64,000 bases of DNA from Flavobacterium undicola (GTDB lineage Bacteria > Bacteroidota > Bacteroidia > Flavobacteriales > Flavobacteriaceae), in assembly GCF_009909155.2 (NCBI RefSeq), contig NZ_JAAAPM020000008.1:1-64000 (forward strand). The letters are read 5' to 3'. Positions 1-8,632 of the stretch are shown here, piece by piece (position 1 is the first letter of the stretch; each line of letters starts with the position of its first letter). Below the pieces are notes generated by a model. That model was given only the letters and a program-made list of their open reading frames with translations. It did no database searches and was not told where the DNA came from. Position numbers and translations under genes: made by a program.

Positions 1-91
1 CTTTGCAAGCTTCATCATTTGGCAATTCTTTTATAAAGTTTAGTATGCTTTGTCCTTCAAATACTTCCATAACGACTGTTTTTAAAGACAT
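1..91 (-). CDS. Partial 5' end of a gene, possibly an IS1595-type transposase
   Basis: Reading leftward from an ATG at 91, the frame is open for 30 codons to the window edge. It begins MSLKTVVMEVFEGQSIL and continues to NDEACK. The pattern of a short acidic or hydrophobic stretch with 'FxGQS' followed by a (D/E)xxC position resembles, from memory, the N-terminus of IS1595-family zinc-ribbon transposases, where a tract with two CxxC pairs would follow. Those cysteines lie outside the window, so the assignment is tentative. An ordinary small gene is equally possible. The downstream part was not visible. Confidence 0.4.
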   Translation of the reverse strand, partial: MSLKTVVMEVFEGQSILNFIKELPNDEACK

Positions 92-377
92 AAAAATACA
101 GAAACTAAATGACTAACTCAAAAAAATGATTTTTTAACAAAAAAAGCACCATTTTAATAGGTTAAAAATAAACATTTAACTTATTCATTTATTTGGTTAA
201 CAATAGAAATCGATAAAGTGTAAATACTAATTGATAAAGGGTAAATAAATCCGACCAAGGGCACAACCCCCTCTTTTCCAGCTCCTAAATTTTAAAGTCA
301 TTACTTACATAAATCAGCAGAAAAACAAAAAAGGCTCTCCAAAATGGAGAGCCTTTTGCTATTTGTTTGAAAAAAAA
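92..377. other. AT-rich intergenic stretch with an imperfect tandem repeat and a terminator
   Basis: No open reading frame worth calling. Two adjacent, nearly identical 20-base units built on GATAAAGkGTAAATA lie at about 208-249. The glyS terminator is at 325-357. If the gene at 1-91 is a transposase, the element's end would have to lie here, but no clear terminal inverted repeat was recognised. Confidence 0.4.
325..357 (-). terminator. Intrinsic terminator downstream of glyS
   Basis: Arms AGGCTCTCC and GGAGAGCCT pair around an AAAAT loop. Read leftward, the stem is followed by a run of T. It sits 21 bases after the glyS stop codon. Confidence 0.85.
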
Positions 378-1919
378 TTACATTTTCATTAACCAGTTTT
401 TCATTGAAACTTCATTTTCAATAATTGATTTCAAATCGGTAATTTTAACACGATCTTGTTTCATGGTATCTCTATGTCGGATAGTCACCGTTTGATCTTC
501 GACAGTTTGATGATCTACTGTAATACAAAATGGCGTACCTAACGCATCTTGTCTTCTATAACGACGACCAACAGCATCTTTCTCATCATAAGCCACATTA
601 AAATCCCATCTTAAATCGGCAATAATTTGATGTGCAATTTCCGGCAAGCCATCTTTTTTAACCAATGGTAAAACAGCTGCTTTTGTTGGAGCTAAAACTG
701 TAGGCAATTTTAAAACTGTTCTTGTAGATCCATCTTCTAAAGTTTCTTCTTTTAAAGAAGTAGCAAAAACGGCCAAGAACATCCTGTCTAATCCTACTGA
801 AGTTTCCACCACATAAGGAACGTAATTCTGATTTAATTCGGCATCAAAATATTGCAGTTTTCTACCTGAATATTGTTCGTGTGCTTTTAAATCGAAATCA
901 GTACGGGAGTGAATTCCTTCTAATTCTTTAAATCCAAAAGGGAAATTAAACTCAATATCAGCAGCAGCATTAGCATAATGAGCTAATTTCTCATGGTCAT
1001 GGAAACGATAATTTTCTCTTCCTAAACCTAAAGACAAATGCCATTTTAAACGAGCTTCTTTCCAGAATTCGTAGTGCTTCATTTCTTCTCCTGGACGTAC
1101 AAAAAACTGCATTTCCATTTGTTCAAACTCACGCATACGGAAAATAAATTGTCTTGCTACAATCTCATTTCTAAATGCTTTTCCAGTTTGCGCAATTCCA
1201 AAAGGAATTTTCATTCTTCCTGATTTTTGAACATTCAAGAAATTTACAAAAATCCCCTGAGCCGTTTCCGGACGCAAATACAAATCCATAGCTGAATCGG
1301 CAGAAGCACCTAATTTTGTACCAAACATCAAGTTAAATTGACGCACTTCGGTCCAATTTCTGGAACCTGATTCTGGACAAGCTATTTCTAATTCTTCTAT
1401 TAACGCTTTTACATCAGCTAAATCTTCATTTCCTAGAGAACGAGCCATTCTTTCTAAAATAGCTCTTTCTTTAGCTTTATACTCAACCACTCTGGCATTT
1501 GTAGCAACAAATTCAGCTTCATTGAAAGCATCTCCAAAACGAACTTTTGCTTTTTCGATTTCTTTAACTGCTTTTTGATTAAGCTTTTCGGCATAATCTT
1601 CAATTAAAACATCGGCTCTATATCGTCTTTTCGAATCTTTATTATCAATTAATGGATCGTTAAAAGCATCTACGTGTCCTGAAGCTTTCCAGGTAGTTGG
1701 ATGCATCAATATTGCTGCGTCAAGTCCCACAATGTTATCGTTCATCTGAACCATTGCTTTCCACCAATATTCGCGGATGTTCTTTTTTAACTCCACTCCA
1801 TTTTGTGCATAATCATACACTGCACTTAAACCATCGTATACTTCGCTTGACGGAAAAATAAATCCGTACTCCTTTGCGTGCGAAACTACATTCTTAAATA
1901 TATCTTCTTGTTTTGCCAT
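378..1919 (-). CDS. glyS: Glycyl-tRNA synthetase (single-chain, dimeric type)
   Basis: Class II aminoacyl-tRNA synthetase of 513 residues that charges tRNA-Gly with glycine in the cytoplasm. It is the eukaryote/archaea-like alpha2 type, not the bacterial glyQ/glyS tetramer. Near the start it has LMHPTTWKASGHVDAFNDP, and the middle carries FGTKLGASADSAMDLYLRPE and GKAFRNEI, a typical motif 2 region. The C-terminal anticodon-binding domain begins around residue 410. A -7 element (TATTTTTG read leftward, 1934-1927) lies only 8 bases upstream of the ATG, implying an almost leaderless transcript. The gene is monocistronic, with its own terminator. Confidence 0.96.
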   Translation of the reverse strand: MAKQEDIFKNVVSHAKEYGFIFPSSEVYDGLSAVYDYAQNGVELKKNIREYWWKAMVQMNDNIVGLDAAILMHPTTWKASGHVDAFNDPLIDNKDSKRRYRADVLIEDYAEKLNQKAVKEIEKAKVRFGDAFNEAEFVATNARVVEYKAKERAILERMARSLGNEDLADVKALIEELEIACPESGSRNWTEVRQFNLMFGTKLGASADSAMDLYLRPETAQGIFVNFLNVQKSGRMKIPFGIAQTGKAFRNEIVARQFIFRMREFEQMEMQFFVRPGEEMKHYEFWKEARLKWHLSLGLGRENYRFHDHEKLAHYANAAADIEFNFPFGFKELEGIHSRTDFDLKAHEQYSGRKLQYFDAELNQNYVPYVVETSVGLDRMFLAVFATSLKEETLEDGSTRTVLKLPTVLAPTKAAVLPLVKKDGLPEIAHQIIADLRWDFNVAYDEKDAVGRRYRRQDALGTPFCITVDHQTVEDQTVTIRHRDTMKQDRVKITDLKSIIENEVSMKNWLMKM

Positions 1920-1926
1920 AGTGGTG

Positions 1927-1934
1927 CAAAAATA
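1927..1934 (-). promoter_or_regulatory. -7 promoter element of glyS
   Basis: Read leftward this is TATTTTTG, matching TAnnTTTG of the Bacteroidota housekeeping sigma factor. No clear -33 TTG was found, so the call rests on the -7 box and its position. Confidence 0.5.
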
Positions 1935-2016
1935 TAAAAAGTGAATTTAAAAAAAAGAAAAAAAATAAAGTTTGAAGCCTTGATTTTTATATTTTTAGGA
2001 ATAAAAACCACTTCGC

Positions 2017-2700
2017 ATGTTAAAAAGCATCCTAAATCTATTTTTTCCAAAAAGCTGCTCTGGTTGCGATGCGATTTTATTAGCCAACGAAAAAGTAATT
2101 TGCACCGTTTGCCGACACCATATTCCGCTTACCAATCATCATTTATTAGCAGAAAACGAAGCCTTTAAAAAGTTTTATGGTCGAATTCCTGTCGAATATG
2201 CCTCAGCATTTCTATATTTCCATAAAAAAGGGATTGTCCAAAAATTGATTCACAACTTAAAATACAAAGGCCACGAGGAAATAGGCAGACTTTTAGGTGA
2301 ATGGTACACCGAAGATTTAAAAGAAACATTAAACTCTTTAAAAGCCGATGAAATAATTCCAGTTCCTTTACATCCTAAAAAATTTAGAGAAAGAGGCTAT
2401 AATCAGGTGACTACTTTTGGTCAATCTCTTGCTGAAAAATTAAATTTGAATTATAATGAAACTCTTTTATTTCGAAAAGTATATTCGAAAACGCAATCTA
2501 AAAAGAATCTTTTAGGCAGAAGTGAAGGCATAGAATCCATTTTTGATGTTCACTTTACTGAGAAAGACCACAACAAACACTTTGTTATTATTGACGATGT
2601 AATCACAACAGGCGCCACTCTTGAAGCCTGCGGACACGCCTTATTAAAAATCCCCGGAACTAAAATCAGCATTATTTGCATGGCAATGGCACAATCCTAA
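2017..2700 (+). CDS. comF: ComF family phosphoribosyltransferase-like protein
   Basis: A 227-residue protein with the ComF layout. The N-terminus has zinc-ribbon cysteines (CSGCDAIL near residues 15-22 and CTVC further on). The C-terminal half is a type I phosphoribosyltransferase fold with the PRPP-binding signature VIIDDVITTGATL at about residues 188-200. The sequence IPVPLHPKKFRERGYNQ is diagnostic of the family. ComF homologues assist DNA uptake in competent bacteria, but most flavobacterial copies are uncharacterised, so the cellular role is an inference. The gene stands alone and diverges from glyS. An overlapping frame starting at 1941 is a shadow. Confidence 0.88.
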   Translation: MLKSILNLFFPKSCSGCDAILLANEKVICTVCRHHIPLTNHHLLAENEAFKKFYGRIPVEYASAFLYFHKKGIVQKLIHNLKYKGHEEIGRLLGEWYTEDLKETLNSLKADEIIPVPLHPKKFRERGYNQVTTFGQSLAEKLNLNYNETLLFRKVYSKTQSKKNLLGRSEGIESIFDVHFTEKDHNKHFVIIDDVITTGATLEACGHALLKIPGTKISIICMAMAQS

Positions 2701-2821
2701 AGTAAATAGCTACATAATTGTTATTCGAAAACAATTGTGTTTTGAACATTAAAAATAACAAAAAACCGCATTATTTAATTTATTTAACGAACAAGTATTT
2801 CGAATTCCAAACTTAAATGTT

Positions 2822-2829
2822 TAATTTTG
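2822..2829 (+). promoter_or_regulatory. -7 promoter element of the superoxide dismutase gene
   Basis: TAATTTTG fits TAnnTTTG and lies 37 bases before the ATG. The -33 element is not clear. Confidence 0.45.
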
Positions 2830-2866
2830 GATAAATTATTTTATAAATCTTTAAATAAAAAATATC

Positions 2867-3475
2867 ATGGCTTTTGAATTACCTCAATTACCTTATGCGT
2901 ATGACGCACTAGAACCACATATCGATGCACGTACAATGGAAATTCACCATTCAAAACATCACAATGCTTACACAACTAACCTTAACGCTGCTATTGCTGG
3001 TACCGATATGGAAGGTAAAACTATTGAAAACATCTTGATTAATCTTGATTTAACAAATGGTGCAGTTCGTAACAATGGTGGAGGTTTCTACAATCACAAT
3101 CTTTTTTGGACTGTTATGACTCCTAACGGAGGTGGACAACCAACAGGAGATTTATTAGCTGCTATCGAAGCTGCTTTTGGATCATTTGAAGAATTCAAAG
3201 CTAAATTCAGCAAAGCTGGAGCTACACAATTTGGTTCAGGATGGGCTTGGTTATGTGTTCAAAAAGGAGGGAAATTAGATGTTTGCGGAACTCCAAATCA
3301 AGACAATCCATTAATGCCAGGTGTTGGATGCGGTGGAACTCCAATCTTAGGAATGGACGTTTGGGAACACGCTTACTACTTAAACTACCAAAACAGAAGA
3401 CCTGACTATATTGAAGCTTTTTTCAATGTAATCAACTGGACTGAAGTATCTAGAAGATATGCTTTAGAGAAATAA
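2867..3475 (+). CDS. sodA: Superoxide dismutase (Fe/Mn family)
   Basis: Converts superoxide to hydrogen peroxide and oxygen. The 202-residue length is standard. The N-terminal helical-hairpin motif [17 protein letters not shown] supplies the first metal-binding histidine. The C-terminal metal motif [20 protein letters not shown] supplies Asp and His. GSGWAWL is the usual active-site neighbourhood. No signal peptide is present, so it is cytoplasmic. Whether iron or manganese is bound cannot be settled from sequence here, so the symbol could equally be sodB. It is a single-gene unit ended by a strong hairpin. Confidence 0.95.
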   Translation: MAFELPQLPYAYDALEPHIDARTMEIHHSKHHNAYTTNLNAAIAGTDMEGKTIENILINLDLTNGAVRNNGGGFYNHNLFWTVMTPNGGGQPTGDLLAAIEAAFGSFEEFKAKFSKAGATQFGSGWAWLCVQKGGKLDVCGTPNQDNPLMPGVGCGGTPILGMDVWEHAYYLNYQNRRPDYIEAFFNVINWTEVSRRYALEK

Positions 3476-3510
3476 TCTTTCTATAAGAACATAAAATAAA
3501 GAATATTGAG

Positions 3511-3550
3511 AATAGACGAACAGCCGAAAGGTAGTTCGTCTATTTTTTTT
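3511..3550 (+). terminator. Intrinsic terminator of the superoxide dismutase gene
   Basis: Perfect 11-bp arms AATAGACGAAC and GTTCGTCTATT followed by a run of eight T. Confidence 0.9.
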
Positions 3551-3600
3551 ATCCTCACCCCAGCCCTCTCCAAAGGAGAGGGGAGCCGAAACTGGATATA
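3551..3600. repeat. Palindromic dispersed repeat, copy 1
   Basis: Centred on CCCTCTCCAAAGGAGAGGG. The flanks (ccag before, agccgaaact after) match the copy at 59477-59525 almost base for base. A shorter cousin (CCTCCCCTTTGGGGAGG) is at 47501-47518. Confidence 0.7.
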
Positions 3601-3739
3601 ATACCAAGTTAACAAAAAAGACTTTTTAGATAAAAGACCAATAGACCTGAAAGTATGTTTATCTGTTTTTTTTAGTCAGTTGCTAAATCTAAATTCTGCA
3701 ATCTGAACTCCGCAATCTGAAACCTTGACTTTATTCCAA

Positions 3740-3771
3740 TAAAAAAGGTGGAATTGCTTCCACCTTTTTTG
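3740..3771. terminator. Bidirectional terminator between convergent genes
   Basis: AAAAAAGGTGGAA and TTCCACCTTTTTT are perfect 13-bp arms with a 4-base loop. It serves the leftward PurF-like gene and backs up the sod terminator. Confidence 0.8.
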
Positions 3772-3896
3772 CCCCAAATCTACCATAAACTTAACCTACT
3801 AATATTATGGTATAGCAAAGTTATGTTAGTTATAAGTTATGCACAAATATTCAAGACAAACAACCTAAAAAACCGATAAATAACTCAAATTATCAA

Positions 3897-5795
3897 TTAA
3901 TAAGCTCTCGCATCTTTACCTTCATAAAAATTCATAAAAGCACGATTAACCACTCTATTACCTCCTGGCGTAGGATAATCACCTGTAAAATACCAATCTC
4001 CAAGATTTTTAGGGCAAGCAATATGCAAATCTTCCACGGTTTGGAAAATGATTTTTACTTCAGCCTTAATTTCTGGTGAACTTAACATTTCAGCGATTTT
4101 ATCCGAAACCTCTTGTGGTTGAAACGGCTCATAAATTGCAGTTACATAATTTACTACATCAGTGTCTTTGAAACTTTCCTGTGCTTTACATTTTGCATAC
4201 ACTTCATCAACAATATGATATAAGTTTCTTTCTTTCAAAAGTTCCAATGCCGCTCTAAAAGCAACTAAACCTTCTAATTTTGCCATATCAATTCCGTAAC
4301 AATCAGGGAAACGTATCTGTGGCGCCGAAGAAACAATAACAATTCGTTTTGGATTCAAACGATCCATCATTTTAATGATACTCTTTTTAAGAGTTGTACC
4401 TCTAACAATACTATCATCAATAATAACCAAATTATCAGTAGGCTTAATTACTCCGTAAGTTACATCATAAACGTGAGCAACTAAATCATCACGACTACTA
4501 TCCTCTGTAATAAAAGTTCTAAGCTTAGCGTCTTTAATAGCTACTTTTTCAGTTCTAATTTTTACAGCTAATAACTCCTGTAAAGTTTCAGCAGTTAAAG
4601 TATTTCTATTAGCTAAAATATAATTATTCTTTCTTTGATTTAAGAAATCCTGTGCCGCTTCAACTAATCCATAAAAAGAAGTTTCAGCAGTATTAGGAAT
4701 ATAAGAAAATACCGTGTTATCAGTATCCTGATCAATAGATTCAAGAACTGCTGGCAATATCAATTTCCCTAATTTCTTTCTTTCCTGATAAATTTCAGCA
4801 TCACTTCCTCTTGAGAAATAAATTCGCTCAAAAGAACAAGCCTTTTTAACTGTTGGAGCTAAAATTTCTTTCATAGAAACCAATCCGCTTTTCTTAATAA
4901 TCAAAGCATTTCCTGGATCAATTTCTTTTACTTGATCAAACGGAACATTGAAAACAGTTTGAATAACTGGTCTTTCTGAAGCTACAACTACAATTTCATC
5001 ATCTTGATAATAATAAGCTGGACGAATTCCTGCCGGATCTCTAAAAACAAAAGCATCTCCATGACCTAAAAGACCTGCCATTGCATAACCTCCATCTAAA
5101 TTCTTAGATGCTCTGGTTAAAATTCTGGCAATATCTAATCTTTCAGCAATTACTGGTGAAGCTTCACGCTTATTATACCCTTCATTTTTACATTCTTGGT
5201 ACAAATCAGTTACAGCATTATCTAGAAAATGTCCAATTTTCTCCATCACCGTAACGGTATCTGCCATTTCTTTTGGATGCTGACCTAAATCAATAAGATT
5301 TTGAAAAAGTTCTTTAACATTGGTCATGTTAAAATTTCCTGCCAAAATCAAATTTCGATGCATCCAGTTATTTTGACGCAAGAAAGGATGCACACTCTCA
5401 ATACTATTTTTACCAAAAGTACCATATCTAACGTGCCCTAAAAACAACTCACCTATGTAAGGAATATTTGCTTTTTGTGCCGCAACATCATCTACATATT
5501 CAGGATGATTCGCCATTTCTTCATTAATTCGCTCATTAATTTGAGCAAAAACATCTTGAATAGGTTGCGCCTGATTAGAACGCACACGGCTAATATATCG
5601 TTCACCTGGTTCAACATCTAGTTTTATACTTGCAAGCCCAGCACCATCTTGACCTCTATTGTGCTGTTTCTCCATAAGAAGATACATCTTTTGGATTCCG
5701 TAAAAAGCAGAACCATACTTCTCTTTGTAAAATTCAAGCGGTTTAAGTAGTCTAACTAAAGCTATTCCACATTCATGTTTTAAAGCGTCGCTCAT
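3897..5795 (-). CDS. Amidophosphoribosyltransferase-like protein (PurF family, long form)
   Basis: The 632-residue protein has the two PurF domains. The first is an N-terminal class II glutamine amidotransferase with a candidate nucleophile Cys9 (HECGIALV), NRGQDGAGL at 46-54, and YGTFGKNS. The second is a phosphoribosyltransferase domain with the PRPP motif VIIDDSIVRGTT at 457-468. Canonical PurF makes phosphoribosylamine, the first step of purine synthesis. This protein is over 100 residues longer than typical PurF (about 470-510). It also keeps eight residues before the cysteine, which must be removed if the cysteine is N-terminal in the mature enzyme. Flavobacteria often have a standard PurF too, so this may be a paralogue. 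Purine-related purN lies in the same leftward group. Confidence 0.85.
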   Translation of the reverse strand: MSDALKHECGIALVRLLKPLEFYKEKYGSAFYGIQKMYLLMEKQHNRGQDGAGLASIKLDVEPGERYISRVRSNQAQPIQDVFAQINERINEEMANHPEYVDDVAAQKANIPYIGELFLGHVRYGTFGKNSIESVHPFLRQNNWMHRNLILAGNFNMTNVKELFQNLIDLGQHPKEMADTVTVMEKIGHFLDNAVTDLYQECKNEGYNKREASPVIAERLDIARILTRASKNLDGGYAMAGLLGHGDAFVFRDPAGIRPAYYYQDDEIVVVASERPVIQTVFNVPFDQVKEIDPGNALIIKKSGLVSMKEILAPTVKKACSFERIYFSRGSDAEIYQERKKLGKLILPAVLESIDQDTDNTVFSYIPNTAETSFYGLVEAAQDFLNQRKNNYILANRNTLTAETLQELLAVKIRTEKVAIKDAKLRTFITEDSSRDDLVAHVYDVTYGVIKPTDNLVIIDDSIVRGTTLKKSIIKMMDRLNPKRIVIVSSAPQIRFPDCYGIDMAKLEGLVAFRAALELLKERNLYHIVDEVYAKCKAQESFKDTDVVNYVTAIYEPFQPQEVSDKIAEMLSSPEIKAEVKIIFQTVEDLHIACPKNLGDWYFTGDYPTPGGNRVVNRAFMNFYEGKDARAY

Positions 5796-5950
5796 TGTAG
5801 TTATATTTGTTGTGTTTGTGTTATTCTATAATTATTAAACTCTATTATAATAGATTTTAATATTTCTTATTTTAAGTTTCAAAGTTCTAACTTTTTTATT
5901 TTGCATCAATTAACCTAGATTAAGAAATCCAGTTAGATTTAGACATTGAA

Positions 5951-5976
5951 CGAAAAAAGCCTCGTTTCCGAGGCTT
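5951..5976 (-). terminator. Terminator downstream of the PfkB kinase gene
   Basis: AAGCCTCG and CGAGGCTT form the stem around TTTC. Read leftward it ends in TTTTTT. Confidence 0.8.
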
Positions 5977-5983
5977 CAAAGCA

Positions 5984-6907
5984 TTATAATTCTATATCAA
6001 ATTGTGTCAATGACTTAAACTGCTTTAATCGAGACACAACCTCTTGTTTATCTAAACTAACCATTCGTTCAGTTCCAAACTTCTCTACACAAAAGGAAGC
6101 TAAATTAGAACCATATATAATCGCATTTTTCATGTTTTCAAAAGAGACATTCTCACTCTGAGCAATAAATCCTGCAAAACCTCCTGCAAAAGTATCTCCA
6201 GCTCCTGTTGGATCAAAAACTTCCTCTAATGGCAAAGCCGGTGCAAAGAAAACCTGACTATCATGAAACAATAACGCTCCATGTTCTCCTTTTTTAATCA
6301 CTACAAATTCAGGCCCCATAGCATGAATTTTTGCTGCAGCTTTCACTAAAGAATATTCTCCCGAAAGTTGTCTCGCTTCTTCATCATTAATTGTAATAAC
6401 ATCAACACGTTTAATTACATCTAACAATTCAGGTAATGCACAATCCATCCAAAAATTCATAGTGTCTAAAACTACTAATTTTGGTTTGCTTTCCAATTGA
6501 TCTAAAACACCGCTTTGTACTAATGGATGTAAGTTTCCTAACATCACTACATCGGCATTTTTATAATTTTCAGGAACTTTTGGCTGAAAATCTGCCAAAA
6601 CATTTAATTGAGTATCTAATGTATCTCTTGAATTCAAATCGTTATGGTAACGACCGCTCCAAAAGAAAGTCTTACCTCCTTTTACCACTTCAAGACCAGA
6701 AATATCAATATTTCTATCGGTCAATAAATCTAAATATTCTTGAGGAAAATCATCACCTACTACAGATACAATAGCTGATTGTAAATTAAAAAAAGCTGCT
6801 GAAAGCCCTATATAAGTACCCGCTCCACCTAAAATCTTATCGGTTTTACCGAAAGGGGTTTCAATTGCGTCGAAAGCGACCGTTCCAACAATCAATAATT
6901 TATTCAT
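5984..6907 (-). CDS. PfkB-family sugar/nucleoside kinase
   Basis: The 307-residue protein belongs to the ribokinase/PfkB superfamily. Near the N-terminus is GGAGTYIGLSAAFFNL, the substrate-side glycine motif. Near the C-terminus is FDPTGAGDTFAGGFAGF, the PfkB signature 2, in which GAGD holds the anion hole and catalytic Asp. These enzymes phosphorylate sugars or nucleosides with ATP, and the substrate cannot be read from the sequence. The neighbouring purine genes make a nucleoside plausible but not shown. A good promoter precedes it (6932-6962) and a terminator follows, so it is probably a separate unit. Confidence 0.85.
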   Translation of the reverse strand: MNKLLIVGTVAFDAIETPFGKTDKILGGAGTYIGLSAAFFNLQSAIVSVVGDDFPQEYLDLLTDRNIDISGLEVVKGGKTFFWSGRYHNDLNSRDTLDTQLNVLADFQPKVPENYKNADVVMLGNLHPLVQSGVLDQLESKPKLVVLDTMNFWMDCALPELLDVIKRVDVITINDEEARQLSGEYSLVKAAAKIHAMGPEFVVIKKGEHGALLFHDSQVFFAPALPLEEVFDPTGAGDTFAGGFAGFIAQSENVSFENMKNAIIYGSNLASFCVEKFGTERMVSLDKQEVVSRLKQFKSLTQFDIEL

Positions 6908-6931
6908 TTTATGAATTTCAAATTAAAGATG

Positions 6932-6962
6932 CAAAGATAGTTCATAAGTTCCATAGTTGCAA
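6932..6962 (-). promoter_or_regulatory. Promoter of the PfkB kinase gene
   Basis: Read leftward: TTG (6962-6960), 20 bases, then TATCTTTG (6939-6932). Both boxes fit the flavobacterial consensus. The start codon follows 24 bases after the -7 box. Confidence 0.7.
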
Positions 6963-6983
6963 AAGTTAAAAGTGGCAAAATTA

Positions 6984-7463
6984 TCATAAAATTTTACCCT
7001 CTTCTTTCTCATAAAAAACATCTATAGACAAGGATTTTTGATTAGAAGCAAACACTGCCAATTCATCGCAACGTTCATTTTGAGGATGATTATTATGTCC
7101 TTTTATCCATTTAAAATCAACCTGATGTTTTCTATAAATTAATAAAAATCGCTTCCACAAATCGGCATTTTTTCTCGCTGCAAAAGCTTTCTTTTCCCAA
7201 CCTAAAACCCATTTTTTAACCACTGAATCGACCACATATTTAGAATCTGAAACTACTAAAACCTTCATATTTGGATTTTTTAGTTTCTCCAATCCTACAA
7301 TTACTGCCAATAATTCCATTCTATTATTAGTAGTATAACGAAAACCCTCGTAGAATTCTTTTTTATGCGCAGTTCCCACTAACTCCATAACAACCCCATA
7401 ACCACCCGGACCAGGATTTCCCTTTGCGGCTCCATCGGTATATATATGTACTTGATAATCCAA
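6984..7463 (-). CDS. rnhA: Ribonuclease HI
   Basis: Cleaves the RNA strand of RNA-DNA hybrids. The 159 residues include the three classic blocks: IYTDGAAKGNPGPGGYG (first catalytic Asp), TNNRMELLAV (Glu) and VVSDSKYVVD (Asp). The last catalytic Asp is likely in NERCDELA. HNNHPQNE corresponds to the basic/His loop near the active site. The start lies 2 bases after the purN stop, so the two genes are co-transcribed. Confidence 0.95.
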   Translation of the reverse strand: MDYQVHIYTDGAAKGNPGPGGYGVVMELVGTAHKKEFYEGFRYTTNNRMELLAVIVGLEKLKNPNMKVLVVSDSKYVVDSVVKKWVLGWEKKAFAARKNADLWKRFLLIYRKHQVDFKWIKGHNNHPQNERCDELAVFASNQKSLSIDVFYEKEEGKIL

Positions 7464-7465
7464 AT

Positions 7466-8035
7466 TTATGATTTAGCTTTTAACAAATCTTCAACAACTC
7501 TGGGGAAATATTTTTGCTCTAATTCATGAATTTTTTCAGCAACCACCTCTGGTGTATCGGTTGTCAATACCGTCACTTGCTTTTGAAAAATAATAGTCCC
7601 CTCATCATAATTTTCATTCACATAATGAATCGTTATCCCTGTTTCCTTTTCTTTATTTTCAACAACAGCTCTGTGCACATGCATACCATACATTCCTTTT
7701 CCTCCATATTTTGGCAACAACGCAGGATGAATATTTATTATTCTATCAGGGTAAGCTGCAACAATAGCATCGGGGAATTTCAATAAAAATCCTGCCAAAA
7801 CTATCAAATCCGGCTGAATGGCATTTATTTTTTGTACTAAATCACTTTCATATAATTCTGACTTTGTAAAAACCTCAACAGGAACAGCATGATTTTTAGC
7901 CCTGTCAATTACTTTTGCTTTTGCATTATTTGTAAAAACCCATACTACATTACCAATAGCCCCTCCTTTGAAATGCTGTATGATATTCTCAGCATTTGTA
8001 CCAGATCCAGAAGCAAAAACAACAATTTTTTTCAT
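7466..8035 (-). CDS. purN: Phosphoribosylglycinamide formyltransferase
   Basis: Transfers a formyl group from 10-formyltetrahydrofolate to GAR in purine synthesis. The N-terminal ASGSGTNAENII loop binds the phosphate. INIHPALLPKYGGKGMYG contains the catalytic Asn and His. The catalytic Asp is expected in NENYDEGTIIFQ. The 189-residue length is normal. It is the first gene of a purN-rnhA pair and diverges from acpP across a 175-bp region. Confidence 0.96.
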   Translation of the reverse strand: MKKIVVFASGSGTNAENIIQHFKGGAIGNVVWVFTNNAKAKVIDRAKNHAVPVEVFTKSELYESDLVQKINAIQPDLIVLAGFLLKFPDAIVAAYPDRIINIHPALLPKYGGKGMYGMHVHRAVVENKEKETGITIHYVNENYDEGTIIFQKQVTVLTTDTPEVVAEKIHELEQKYFPRVVEDLLKAKS

Positions 8036-8148
8036 AGTTCATCTCGTTTAAGTCACACAAAAAAAAGAATAAAAAACGAAATTAAATAGTATTAGGAAGT
8101 CTTTGTTCAAAATTATTTTCTATTTTAGACATCACATTTATCAACATA

Positions 8149-8181
8149 TTGGTTATTTTAAAATAAAGTTTTTTATTTTTG
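8149..8181 (+). promoter_or_regulatory. Promoter of acpP
   Basis: TTG (8149-8151), 22 bases, then TATTTTTG (8174-8181). The ATG follows 29 bases later. Strong match for a highly expressed gene. Confidence 0.75.
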
Positions 8182-8210
8182 CCACCAATTAAATTCTAAA
8201 ATTAAAGATT

Positions 8211-8447
8211 ATGTCAGACATTGCATCAAGAGTAAAAGCGATTATCGTAGACAAATTAGGCGTTGACGAAAACGAAGTTGTAACAGAAGCAAGCTTCACT
8301 AATGATTTAGGAGCTGACTCATTAGACACTGTTGAGCTTATTATGGAATTCGAAAAAGAATTTGACATTCAAATTCCAGACGATCAAGCTGAAAACATTG
8401 CTACTGTTGGTCAAGCTATCTCTTACATCGAAGAAGCTAAAAAATAA
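8211..8447 (+). CDS. acpP: Acyl carrier protein
   Basis: A 78-residue acidic carrier for growing fatty acyl chains. The phosphopantetheine attachment serine lies in [15 protein letters not shown] (DSL, Ser37). It sits directly upstream of fabF in the usual lipid synthesis order. A strong hairpin between the two genes (8455-8508) may keep acpP expression well above fabF. Confidence 0.98.
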   Translation: MSDIASRVKAIIVDKLGVDENEVVTEASFTNDLGADSLDTVELIMEFEKEFDIQIPDDQAENIATVGQAISYIEEAKK

Positions 8448-8454
8448 TACACAC

Positions 8455-8508
8455 ACACCCGATTTTTAAAAATCTCAAATTTATTAAAAATCGGGTGTTA
8501 TTATTTTT
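8455..8508 (+). terminator. Hairpin between acpP and fabF, probable partial terminator
   Basis: Perfect 15-bp arms, ACACCCGATTTTTAA (8455-8469) and its complement (8484-8498), followed by TATTATTTTT. The U tract is interrupted, so read-through into fabF is likely. Confidence 0.65.
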
Positions 8509-8632
8509 CAAATTTAAAGTACGATTGAATTTCAATCCATTATACATAATACAACACCCATGGCTCTTAGGTACTAAAACACAAAAGAAAGCGTGGGGTT
8601 TGTTTGTTTAAAGATAACAAAATACAGAATAT

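Larger units (their letters stand above)
3476..3896. other. 421-bp convergent intergenic region with two terminators and a dispersed repeat
   Basis: Lies between the convergent sod and PurF-like genes. It contains the sod terminator (3511-3550), a palindromic repeat (3551-3600) also found at 59477-59525, text of the form 'tctgcaatctgaa' (3690-3722) typical of flavobacterial filler repeats, and a bidirectional terminator (3740-3771). No gene was seen. Confidence 0.6.

Noticed and set aside
5946-6161. Plus-strand ORF over the PfkB terminator
   Set aside because: Antisense to the end of the kinase gene and its terminator hairpin.
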